A stretch of 64,000 nt of DNA. Source: Actinokineospora sp. NBRC 105648 (GTDB lineage Bacteria; Actinomycetota; Actinomycetes; Mycobacteriales; Pseudonocardiaceae). The position numbers and the translations under genes are program-made. Positions 27,565 to 35,915 of this stretch are shown piece by piece; positions within the stretch are counted from its first letter, which is position 1, and the number at the start of each line of letters is the position of its first letter. The stretch lies in the NCBI RefSeq assembly GCF_030269645.1, contig NZ_BSTR01000016.1, forward strand, positions 62,001-126,000, in the 5' to 3' direction. The notes beneath the pieces are model-generated. The model was not told the DNA's origin, did not search any database, and was given only the letters and a program-made list of their open reading frames with translations.

Positions 27565-30465
27565 GTGCGCAAGCAGCCCTCCCTGACGTTCGCGGACGCC
27601 TTGCGGATCCTCGGCACGCACGAGCCCGGTCTGGTCGACCGGCTCGACCGCGCGCTCGGTGCCGGGATCCTCGGTGCGGGGGCGGTGGCCGGGTTGACCG
27701 CGATCGGCGGGCTCCCGTTGGCGCCATTGGGTTTGTTCACGCTGGTGTGGGGTTGGGTCGACCAGAAGAACGAGGCCATGGGCCTGCTGCGTGGCGTCGT
27801 GCGCGGGTTGTCCGGGCGGCTCGCGGGCAAGCGCGGCCTGGAGCGGCGGGAGCTCATCGAGGCCGCGCACAGCGTCATCGTGGTGGCGGCGTTCTTCGAG
27901 GTGCTCGAGGACGAGTTGGGGCGCACCGCCATGAAGGCGATGCTCACCGACCAGGACCGGCAGTACATCGCCACCGGTGTGTCGACCCGGGCGACGCGGG
28001 ATGTGTACGACTCGCTCTACCTCGGTGCGATCGCGGCCCCGTCGCCGTCGCGTGGGTTTCGGGAGAACTACCTGCCACTGGGCTTGTGGATCGACAACAC
28101 CGCGCGGCGGGCCGATCGGTTCCTGGCGGGGTTGGCGGCCTGGCGGGACAGGCCCGGACTCGCGTCGAACCGGCTCACCAACCTCGTCCTCGACCGCTAC
28201 GCCACGCACTACCTCGGGTTGGCCACCAAGGTCCCCGAGTTCCTGGTGTGGAGCAGCCTCGGCGAGCACGCCGCCACCCGCACCGGTGTCGCGGCCCTGA
28301 CGACCGAGCTGCGGGCGGCGTTCACCGCCCACGGCGCGGCGCTGGCCAGGACGCACGCCCTGCTGAGCGTCACCGCGGGCGCGGACCCGGCGGACCAGGA
28401 AGCGCGTTCCGCGCTGCACAAGGCGAACCACGCCGTCCTGTCGCACCCGGTCGTGCCCGGCGACGCCGACACCCACGACACCGGGATCACCTTCCCCACG
28501 GTCGAGCAGGTCTTCGTCATGCCGCGCTACCGGATCACCCGCCGGGTGGACCGGTCGCACGTGGCCGACGAGCGCTGGTGGCGGAGCGAGCCCAAGCGGG
28601 ACGACCTGGACCTGGCGCTCGCCGCCCAGCTGACCGCGCCCGAGGCCACCCGGCTGCCGATGCTGGTGCTCGGCCACCCGGGCGCGGGCAAGTCCCTGCT
28701 GACCAAGGTGCTCGCCGCGCGGCTGCCCGCCGCCGAATACACCGTCGTCCGAGTGCCGCTGCGCGCGGTCAGCGCGAACGCGCCGATCATCGACCAGGTG
28801 GGGCAGGCGCTCGACCTGGCGACCCACCAGCGGATCAGCTGGCCGCGACTGGTCCGGGAGAGCGCCGACACGGTCCGCGTCGTGCTGCTCGACGGGCTCG
28901 ACGAGCTGCTCCAGGCCGCCCAGCACGACCGGGGCGGCTACCTGCGGGAAGTGGCCGAGTTCCAACGGGTCGAGGCCGAGCAGGGGCACCCGGTGGTGGC
29001 CGTGGTGACCTCGCGGACGGTGGTCGCGGACCGGGTCACCACCGCGCCGGGCACCACGGTGGTGAAGCTGGAGCCGTTCGACCCGGACCAGGTCGACGCC
29101 TGGCTGGCCGCGTGGCGGGCGGCGAACGCGGGCGCCGCGGGCACGGCGCGGATGCTGACCGCGGCCGAGGCCGCGCTGCACCCGGACCTGGCCGCCCAGC
29201 CGCTGTTGCTGATGATGCTGGCCGTCTACGCGGCCGACCCGGACTCCGCGCCGCTGGACGCGCGGCTCTCGACCTGGGCGCTCTACGGCAGGCTCTTCGA
29301 CAACTTCGCCCGGCGCGAGGTCCAGAAGCAGTCCCGGCGGCCGTTGCGCGGCGAACGGCTGGCCGAGGCGGTCAGGGACCAGATCTTCCGCTTGTCGGTG
29401 GCCGCGCTGGCGATGTTCAACCGCGGCGCCCAGCAGGTGCACGAGGCGGACCTGAACGCCGACCTGCGCGTGCTGGGCGGTCTCGAGCCGCACCGCGGGA
29501 GCCGGGTGCTGGGCGAGTTCTTCTTCGTGCACGCCGCCGAGGCGGTCCTGCACCAGACCGAGCGGTGCTACGAGTTCCTGCACGCCACCTTCGGCGAGTA
29601 CCTGGTGGTCCAGCACGTGCTGACCGAGCTGTGCGGCCTGTCGGTCGCCGCGTACGGCGGCGAGTACGGGAATCGCAGGCCCCAAGACGACTTGCTGTTC
29701 GCCCTGCTGTCGCACCAGGTCTGGACTACCAGACAGTCCCTTGTGGACTTCGCGGGCCAGCACTTCGACGCCCTGCCCGATCCGGTCCGGATCGCGGTGC
29801 GGCGCGCCCTGGTCGAATTGGTCCGATCCCTGCGCAGCCACAAGCGCGGCGCCGACTTCGACGGCTACCGACCGACCCCGGTTGACCTCGTCCGGCAGTT
29901 GGCGGTGTACTCGGCGAACCTGGTGACCCTGCTGGTCACCTTCGGCGAGGACTTGGACCTGGTCGACATCTTCGGCGGCACGCCGGAGGAGGCGCTGCGG
30001 GCCTGGCGGTCGACGCTGGCGCTGTGGCGCACGCTGGAGGCGGGCAGCTGGCACGCCACGCTGAGCCACTTCACGGTGACCCCGGACCTGGCCATCCAGG
30101 GCGGGTTCGGCGCGGAGTGGCGGATGAGCGAGGGCTACGCCGAGCTGAGCCTGGCCAACGTCAGCAGGCGCCCCGAGCTGGCCCGCCTGCTCCGGCTGGG
30201 CATGGGGATGACCGGTGAGACCGTGCTCGACCGGCAGTACTGGGTCGAGTCCATGCTCGGCTGGATCGCCGGGCGGATGGTCGACACGCACCACCAGACC
30301 CTTGTCCCGGCGCTACCGCCTGCGGCTTCCGACGAGGACATCCAGCGCGCCGCCGCGCCCCTCTCCGCCCTCTTGGCCAGCCGGGCGGATTGGGATCTGG
30401 CGGGAGGTGACATGGAGCGGTGGCAGCGCTTCATCTGGCCGTGGACCGACAGCGACAACCCCTGA
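27565..30465 (+). CDS. NACHT-domain STAND NTPase (NLR-like), paralogue 1
   Basis: 966 residues from GTG 27565. The N-terminal ~300 residues form a helical domain with a hydrophobic stretch (residues 31-63, ending LFTLVWGWVDQKNE). The NTPase core has Walker A GHPGAGKS (370-377), Walker B VVLLDGLDELLQ (439-450) and a sensor-like VVAVVTSRT. The C-terminal ~350 residues are helical (YEFLHATFGEYLVVQHV, a NACHT-associated motif). Bacterial NACHT proteins are described anti-phage sensors that oligomerise on recognising invasion. It closely matches the gene at 31390-34239 in the N-terminal and NTPase parts and less in the C-terminus, as expected if the C-terminus detects different triggers. Confidence 0.8.
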   Translation: MRKQPSLTFADALRILGTHEPGLVDRLDRALGAGILGAGAVAGLTAIGGLPLAPLGLFTLVWGWVDQKNEAMGLLRGVVRGLSGRLAGKRGLERRELIEAAHSVIVVAAFFEVLEDELGRTAMKAMLTDQDRQYIATGVSTRATRDVYDSLYLGAIAAPSPSRGFRENYLPLGLWIDNTARRADRFLAGLAAWRDRPGLASNRLTNLVLDRYATHYLGLATKVPEFLVWSSLGEHAATRTGVAALTTELRAAFTAHGAALARTHALLSVTAGADPADQEARSALHKANHAVLSHPVVPGDADTHDTGITFPTVEQVFVMPRYRITRRVDRSHVADERWWRSEPKRDDLDLALAAQLTAPEATRLPMLVLGHPGAGKSLLTKVLAARLPAAEYTVVRVPLRAVSANAPIIDQVGQALDLATHQRISWPRLVRESADTVRVVLLDGLDELLQAAQHDRGGYLREVAEFQRVEAEQGHPVVAVVTSRTVVADRVTTAPGTTVVKLEPFDPDQVDAWLAAWRAANAGAAGTARMLTAAEAALHPDLAAQPLLLMMLAVYAADPDSAPLDARLSTWALYGRLFDNFARREVQKQSRRPLRGERLAEAVRDQIFRLSVAALAMFNRGAQQVHEADLNADLRVLGGLEPHRGSRVLGEFFFVHAAEAVLHQTERCYEFLHATFGEYLVVQHVLTELCGLSVAAYGGEYGNRRPQDDLLFALLSHQVWTTRQSLVDFAGQHFDALPDPVRIAVRRALVELVRSLRSHKRGADFDGYRPTPVDLVRQLAVYSANLVTLLVTFGEDLDLVDIFGGTPEEALRAWRSTLALWRTLEAGSWHATLSHFTVTPDLAIQGGFGAEWRMSEGYAELSLANVSRRPELARLLRLGMGMTGETVLDRQYWVESMLGWIAGRMVDTHHQTLVPALPPAASDEDIQRAAAPLSALLASRADWDLAGGDMERWQRFIWPWTDSDNP

Positions 30466-30563
30466 TCCACCAGTGATCCCGGCAGCATCGACATCCCGGC
30501 GCAGATATCCCAGCGCGGATATCCACTTGCCGCGAGCGGACGCCCGGGCCACAGTGCGGCGTC

Positions 30564-31370
30564 ATGGGTACTGAGTCGCCGTCGCTGTTCTGTGACATCG
30601 CGTTGGCCGAACGTGTCGAGCGGGCCGAGGCCGCGCTGATGGCGACCGCCAGTCGGGGGTTTGGCATCCCGGTCGGGGGTGGGGTGGCGACTTTCGGTGA
30701 GCCGGGTTCGCCGTTCAACAAGGTCGCGGGGCTTGTGGGGGTGCCGAGCGCGGCGGAGCTGGCCGAGGTGGAACGGGCCTTCGCGGAGCGCGGGGCGGCT
30801 GTGCAGGTCGAGTTGGCTCATGTGGCCGATCCTGCGATCGGCGCGTTGTTGACCGAGCGGGGTTATCGGCTCGTCGGGTTCGAGAACGTCCTCGGTCGCG
30901 TGCTAACCGGCACCACCGAACGCGTGAAGCCCCAGGGCGTCGAGATCCGCACCGATGACGAAGTGCAGCCCTGGATCGACGTGCAGGTGGCGGGCTTCGC
31001 CCACCCCGACACCGAGGGAACGCCGTCGCACGAGGAGTTCCCGCGCGACGTCATCGACCGCGCGATGCGCGACATGGTGGCGGCGGGCACCCGGCGCTAC
31101 ACGGCGAGGTTCGACGGCGTGATCGCGGGCGGCGCCAGCTTCCGTGTCACGGACGGCATCGCGCAGCTCACCGGCGCCGCCACGGCGCCGGAGTTTCGGC
31201 GGCGGGGGGTGCAGACGGCGTTGTTGTCCGCGCGCCTTGCTGACGCGGCTGAGGCGGGGTGCGATCTGGCCGTTATCACCACTCAACCGGGCTCGAAGTC
31301 GCACCAGAACGCGCAACGGCGGGGATTCGACCTGCTCTACACGCGTGCCATCCTGATCAAGACCCCCTGA
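30564..31370 (+). CDS. GNAT-family N-acetyltransferase
   Basis: 268 residues from ATG 30564. The C-terminal half is a GNAT fold with the acetyl-CoA loop in TAPEFRRRGVQTALLSARLA, preceded by the strand IAQLTGAATA and followed by HQNAQRRGFDLLYTRAIL. The N-terminal half is a degenerate second GNAT-like domain. Substrate unknown. It is set between the two NACHT genes, transcribed the same way, with a weak box (CACAGT) 8 nt before ATG. It may belong to the defence unit or be a passenger. The gap before it (30466-30563) holds two GATATC sites 8 nt apart. Confidence 0.82.
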   Translation: MGTESPSLFCDIALAERVERAEAALMATASRGFGIPVGGGVATFGEPGSPFNKVAGLVGVPSAAELAEVERAFAERGAAVQVELAHVADPAIGALLTERGYRLVGFENVLGRVLTGTTERVKPQGVEIRTDDEVQPWIDVQVAGFAHPDTEGTPSHEEFPRDVIDRAMRDMVAAGTRRYTARFDGVIAGGASFRVTDGIAQLTGAATAPEFRRRGVQTALLSARLADAAEAGCDLAVITTQPGSKSHQNAQRRGFDLLYTRAILIKTP

Positions 31371-31376
31371 CTTCCG

Positions 31377-31382
31377 TACACT
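31377..31382 (+). promoter_or_regulatory. -10-like box, leaderless start of the second NACHT gene
   Basis: TACACT ends 7 nt before GTG 31390, the same spacing and downstream codons (GTGCGCAAGCAG) as at the first NACHT gene. The box starts 6 nt after the GNAT stop codon. Confidence 0.55.
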
Positions 31383-31389
31383 GCGCCCG

Positions 31390-34239
31390 GTGCGCAAGCA
31401 GCCCCCGTTGACCTTCGCCGACGCGCTCCGCATTCTCGGCAAGCACGAGCCCGGCCTGATCACCACGCTGGACAAGGCGCTGGGCGTCGGCATCCTGGGC
31501 GTCGGCGCCACCGCGGGCCTGGCCACCCTCGGCGGTGTGGCGTTGCCGCCGCTGGCGCTGTTCGTGCTGATCTGGGGTTGGGTCGACCAGAAGAACGAGG
31601 CGATGGGCCTGCTGCGCGGACTCGTGCGCGGCCTGTCGGGCAAGGTCACCGGGACGCACGGCCTGGAGCGGCGCGAGCTGATCCAGGCGGCGCACAGCAC
31701 GATCGTGGTGGCCGCATTCCTGGAGGTCCTGACGGAGGAGCTGGGTCCGCGCAGGAAGCTCACCAAGCACGACCAAGAGCACATCACCACGGTGACGACG
31801 CAGCCCGCAGTGGAGTACCTGTACCGGGCGATGATCCCCGCACCCCTTGCGGCGCAGGGATTCGACGAGCAGCTCAACCAGGTCAAGCTGTGGACCCTGG
31901 TGGCGGCCGACCACACGGGCAAGTTCTTCAGCGGCCTGCCGGACCAGGACAAACCGGTCCTGGACGACGAGTTCCTGGTCCGGGTACTGGGCCGCTACGA
32001 GTCGCGGTACCTGGAGCTGGCGGCGGCGGTCCCGGAGTTCCTGATCTGGGCGGGCCTGAACGAACACGCCGCCACCCGATCGGTCATCAACGGCCTCCAC
32101 GATTCGGTCCGCACCGCCTTCGAGACCCAGGGCGACGCGCTGGCCCGGTTAGAAGCCCTCCTGAGCCTGCCGCGCACAGGTGAGGCGCCCTCCCCGGACT
32201 TGATCGCCCTCCATCGCGCCAACCAAGGTGTCTTGACCCGGCCGTTCGTCCCGACGACCGAGCGTGGCGATCTTGAGGTCACGTTTCCCACGATCGAGCG
32301 AATCTTCGTCACCCCGCGATACCAGATCACCCAGCACCAGGCGACCAGCCGGTTGGCCGACGAGAACTGGTGGGACGAGCAGCCGGTCTGGCACGAGCTG
32401 GACCTGATGCTGGCCGCGTACCTGACGACCCGCGCCGCGACTCAGGCACCGATGTTGCTCCTCGGTCATCCGGGAGCGGGGAAGTCGTTGCTCACCAAGG
32501 TCTTGGCGGCTCGACTGCCCGCGGCCGAGTACACGGTCGTGCGGGTGTCGCTGCGGGATGTGCAGGCGGGTGCGCCGATCATCAACCAGGTTCAGGAAGC
32601 CCTCGACCACGCGACCAACCACCGCGTCCGCTGGACCGACCTGGTGGACCAGAGCGCCGACATGGTCCGCGTGGTGCTGCTGGACGGCCTGGACGAACTC
32701 CTCCAGGCCACACCGCACGACCGCAGCGGCTACCTCCAAGAGGTCGAGCGGTTCCAGGAGGTCGAGGCGGCACAGGAACGCCCGGTGGCGGTGATCGTCA
32801 CCTCACGCACCATCGTGGCGGACCGGGTCATCGTCCCCGAGGGGGCGGTGGTGGTGAAGCTAGAGCAGTTCGACAAGCGGCAGATCGGATCGTGGCTGGA
32901 GCGCTGGCGAACGGCGAACGAGGCGGCGATCAGCAGCGGAGCGATCGGCGAGCTGAAACTGGATGGTGCGCTGCAGCACCCGCACATCGCAGGCCAACCG
33001 CTCCTACTGCTGATGCTGGCGCTCTACGCAGCCGACCCGACGTCCCCCAGACTGGACGAAGACCTGTCAACTGCCGCGCTGTATGAGCGGATCTTCGACA
33101 GTTTCGCCCGGCGCGAGGTGCTGAAACACGCCGAGCACCCGCCGCACGGAGACGCGCTGACGAAAGCGGTCGAGGACCAGATCGAACGCCTCTCGATAGC
33201 GGCCCTGGCCATGTTCAACCGAGGCTCCCAGCACGTGAGCGAAGCCGATCTGGAGGCGGACCTCAGGCACCTGTGCGCTGACCGAGCGGTGGCGGGCGAG
33301 CGGGTGCTCGGCGAGTTCTTCTTCGTGCACGCACCGGAAGCGATCGAGCGGGTCAAGGTCCGCTCATACGAGTTCCTGCACGCTACCTTCGGCGAGTACC
33401 TCGTGGCCAGGTACGTGGTGCACGAGCTCCGCCGCGTCGCTCTGGCCGCGCGATACAACCGGGACGGCGCCAACGATGATCGATTGTTCGCCTTGCTCTC
33501 ACACCAGGTGTGGGCGCTACGGACGGAGATCGCCCTTTTTGCCCACCACATCCTGCAGACCTTGCCGGGTGAACTCGGACTCCTCCGAACGATTCTGGCC
33601 GAACTGGCACGCACTTTCCGAGCCAGGCGGCGGTTCTCGACGTTGGAGGCGTATCGCCCGACCCCCGTGGACACCGTACGCGCACAGGCCGTGTACTCGG
33701 CGAACCTGGTGCTCCTGGCCACAGCGGGTGCTCGCCAGAGTCCCCAGGAGATACTCGGCGACACGCCGGATGAGGCGCTATCAGCGTGGCGGTCGGCCAT
33801 CGCGCTGTGGCGAACCCTGGAAGTCGGCGAGTGGAGCACGATTGTCATTGCCCTGATGGTATCCACGTCTCATGGGCAGCACGGCGGGCTCATATCGTTC
33901 GGCGATGATTCGGCGGAATACTACGCTGCGGTGTTGGCGCAGGACGTGGTTCTGGCCGGAAGGCACGCCTATGCACTCGGATTCGGCGGCGAGATAACGT
34001 TGTTCCACCCGAACACGCGGGAGTTCGTACTGGGTCAGATCAGCGGAAGGTTGTTGGGCAAGCACGCTGTCGTGGACCTGCTCGGCCCGGCCGACCAAGT
34101 GGGCGTCGAGGGGTTGGCTGACATCGCCGAGGCACTGCGGCTGTTGCTTCGGGTGCGGTTTGATGATCTGACGCCCGAAGAAGCCGAGGAGTACCGAGCG
34201 TTCATCGTGAAGTACGGCGGCGCCACCAGCGGGGCTTGA
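31390..34239 (+). CDS. NACHT-domain STAND NTPase (NLR-like), paralogue 2
   Basis: 949 residues from GTG 31390. Same plan as the gene at 27565: helical N-terminus with hydrophobic residues 31-63 (ALFVLIWGWVDQKNEAMG), Walker A GHPGAGKS (359-366), Walker B VVLLDGLDELLQ and the YEFLHATFGEYLVARYV motif in the C-terminal helical region. The last ~150 residues differ most from paralogue 1. The 3' end overlaps the convergent DUF1992 gene by 38 nt. Tandem duplication followed by sensor divergence is the likely history. Confidence 0.8.
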   Translation: MRKQPPLTFADALRILGKHEPGLITTLDKALGVGILGVGATAGLATLGGVALPPLALFVLIWGWVDQKNEAMGLLRGLVRGLSGKVTGTHGLERRELIQAAHSTIVVAAFLEVLTEELGPRRKLTKHDQEHITTVTTQPAVEYLYRAMIPAPLAAQGFDEQLNQVKLWTLVAADHTGKFFSGLPDQDKPVLDDEFLVRVLGRYESRYLELAAAVPEFLIWAGLNEHAATRSVINGLHDSVRTAFETQGDALARLEALLSLPRTGEAPSPDLIALHRANQGVLTRPFVPTTERGDLEVTFPTIERIFVTPRYQITQHQATSRLADENWWDEQPVWHELDLMLAAYLTTRAATQAPMLLLGHPGAGKSLLTKVLAARLPAAEYTVVRVSLRDVQAGAPIINQVQEALDHATNHRVRWTDLVDQSADMVRVVLLDGLDELLQATPHDRSGYLQEVERFQEVEAAQERPVAVIVTSRTIVADRVIVPEGAVVVKLEQFDKRQIGSWLERWRTANEAAISSGAIGELKLDGALQHPHIAGQPLLLLMLALYAADPTSPRLDEDLSTAALYERIFDSFARREVLKHAEHPPHGDALTKAVEDQIERLSIAALAMFNRGSQHVSEADLEADLRHLCADRAVAGERVLGEFFFVHAPEAIERVKVRSYEFLHATFGEYLVARYVVHELRRVALAARYNRDGANDDRLFALLSHQVWALRTEIALFAHHILQTLPGELGLLRTILAELARTFRARRRFSTLEAYRPTPVDTVRAQAVYSANLVLLATAGARQSPQEILGDTPDEALSAWRSAIALWRTLEVGEWSTIVIALMVSTSHGQHGGLISFGDDSAEYYAAVLAQDVVLAGRHAYALGFGGEITLFHPNTREFVLGQISGRLLGKHAVVDLLGPADQVGVEGLADIAEALRLLLRVRFDDLTPEEAEEYRAFIVKYGGATSGA

Positions 34240-34675
34240 CCTCTGGCCCCGGTTCCGGGGTGGGTGGTGGGGACGGGCGGACGCGCGTGGTGTGCCAGTG
34301 GTCCACTATGGACTGCTCGTCCACGAAGCGGACCTGGAAGTGGGTGTCGGTGCCTGAGCGCATCCACTTCTCTATGCGGGTGTTCAGGTCCGCGACTGTG
34401 TCGCGGACCTGCTGTTCGGTGGGGGCTGTCCGGACGGCCTCGGGGAGGCGTTCTGCTTCCTTGCGTAGGCGTAGGGCTTCCGGGAGGAGGGCCTCGGCGG
34501 ACAGGCCCTCTTTGCGGAGGTAGTCGGCTAGCCAGGTTTCGTTGTCCGGGTGCAGGTTGGTGAGGGGTTTCCCGGTGCCGGGTAGGTTGTCGAACTCGCC
34601 TCGGTCGGCGGCGGCTCGGATCTGGGACTCGACCCAGGACTCGACACTGACGCCGCGGGGTTTGCGCTTGGTCAT
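34202..34675 (-). CDS. DUF1992 (DnaJ-homologue subfamily C member 28-like) protein
   Basis: 157 residues from ATG 34675, chosen for GGAGGTGG close upstream; GTG 34684 is the alternative. The core SWVESQIRAAADRGEFDNLP, GTGKPL and LRKEGLSAEALLPEALRLRK is the DUF1992 domain, widespread in actinobacteria and fused to J domains in eukaryotes. Function is not established. The C-terminus is Pro/Arg-rich. It overlaps the 3' end of the second NACHT gene on the opposite strand. Confidence 0.85.
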   Translation of the reverse strand: MTKRKPRGVSVESWVESQIRAAADRGEFDNLPGTGKPLTNLHPDNETWLADYLRKEGLSAEALLPEALRLRKEAERLPEAVRTAPTEQQVRDTVADLNTRIEKWMRSGTDTHFQVRFVDEQSIVDHWHTTRVRPSPPPTPEPGPEVKPRWWRRRTSR

Positions 34676-34807
34676 CGGGACCACCTCCGCCTCCCACGAT
34701 AGGCGAGGCGCGGCCGACGGGTGGCCAGGGAGCGGGCTCGGCGGGCATGGTGGCAGCCCGTTCGGCTCGGGTGTCAGCCGAACGAGCTCATCACCGACGC
34801 CGCGTGG

Positions 34808-34999
34808 TCAGAGTTCGGCGAGGAAGGACCGCCAGTCGGAGGTCGAGAAGGCCAAGGTGGGCCCCGCGCTGAACTTGGAGTCGCGCACGGCCACCTCCGC
34901 AGGGCGGGCCGCTACCTCGACGCAGTCGCCGTTGGCGGTGCTGAAGCTGCTCTTGCGCCAGACGACACCGGCAGGCTCCATCGGCTCAGACCCGTTCAT
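34808..34999 (-). CDS. DUF397 protein (XRE-partner small protein)
   Basis: 63 residues from ATG 34999 with AGGAGG 7-8 nt upstream. The core VVWRKSSFSTANGDCVEVA and VRDSKFSAGPTLAFSTSDW is diagnostic of DUF397. These proteins pair with XRE regulators bearing DUF5753 and modulate development in Streptomyces (the WhiJ/BldB-type systems). Its start lies inside the upstream XRE gene by 14 nt, so the two are co-translated. Confidence 0.92.
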   Translation of the reverse strand: MNGSEPMEPAGVVWRKSSFSTANGDCVEVAARPAEVAVRDSKFSAGPTLAFSTSDWRSFLAEL

Positions 35000-35861
35000 C
35001 GTGCTCCTCCTGATCGGGGTACAGCTCGGTTGCCAGGCCGGCAATCAGCTCCCTCGATTGTCCCTCATCGAGCGCGGTGTCGGCCAACGCGACCAAGATC
35101 GAGCGGTAGGCGGCGATCTCCTCCGACCGCTCCAGGAAGGTGCAGGACGTCTCGCTCTCCAGGAAGACGATCGGTTTGATGCCCGCGAAGTCCATCAGGC
35201 GGAAGGGTCCGGCGGTACCCGCGTGCGCCCCGTGGCGCGCCTGCAAGACCCGGATGCTGATGTACCTGCGCACCGACAGCCGCAGGAGTTCGTGCAACTG
35301 GGCGGACATGACAGCGGGACCGCCCACCTCGAGCCGCAGGGCGAGCTCGTGGATGTAGAACACGCAGTCCGGCGGCGGGGAGGCCGAGATCAGCCGCTGC
35401 CGGGCCAGCTTGGCCTCGACTCGGTCCTCCACCTCGTGCGCGGGCACGTTCACGGTGCACCGGATGATCTCCCGAGCGTACTCGGCGGTCTGCATCAGCC
35501 CGGGGATCAGGTGAACCTCGAACTGCGAGATGGCCACCGCCTGTTCCTCGTGGTCGATCAGCGTCCTGAGCTGCTTGGGGAGCCGGGAGCCGTGTTGTTG
35601 GAGCCAGCCTCTGGCGTCCCGTTCCCGGCACAGGTCGAGCAGCCGGTCGCGTTCGGCGCCCGCTACCCCGCACACGCCGAGGAAGGTGGCGACGTCCACC
35701 TCGGTCACGCCCCGGTTGCCGACGAACATCCTCGACACCTTGCTCGTCGACCACCCCAGCCTGGCCGCCATCTGCTTACCGTTGATACCCGCGCCGACCA
35801 TGGCCAACCGCAGTCCCTCGCCCAGTTCGCGACTGCGGATTGTGGGCTCCCTGTAGTCCAT
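34986..35861 (-). CDS. XRE-family regulator with DUF5753 domain
   Basis: 291 residues from ATG 35861. The N-terminal HTH (LRLAMVGAGINGKQMAARLG, WSTSKVSRMFVGNRGV) is followed by the DUF5753 domain (FEVHLIPGLMQTAEYAREII, and SILVALADTALDEGQSRELI at the end). Such WhiJ-like regulators occur in many copies in actinomycetes with a DUF397 partner and influence sporulation and antibiotic production. It lies immediately beside the biosynthetic cluster but has no obvious specific link to it. Confidence 0.92.
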   Translation of the reverse strand: MDYREPTIRSRELGEGLRLAMVGAGINGKQMAARLGWSTSKVSRMFVGNRGVTEVDVATFLGVCGVAGAERDRLLDLCRERDARGWLQQHGSRLPKQLRTLIDHEEQAVAISQFEVHLIPGLMQTAEYAREIIRCTVNVPAHEVEDRVEAKLARQRLISASPPPDCVFYIHELALRLEVGGPAVMSAQLHELLRLSVRRYISIRVLQARHGAHAGTAGPFRLMDFAGIKPIVFLESETSCTFLERSEEIAAYRSILVALADTALDEGQSRELIAGLATELYPDQEEHDERV

Positions 35862-35915
35862 GCGCCAGTGATACCGATTGACCGGCGGGCGAGGGGACCG
35901 AACCACCCGATCGGG

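Noticed and set aside
27028-30294. Leftward 1088-codon frame opposite the first NACHT gene
   Set aside because: Composition typical of antisense high-GC frames; the rightward frame has clear NTPase motifs and a paralogue.
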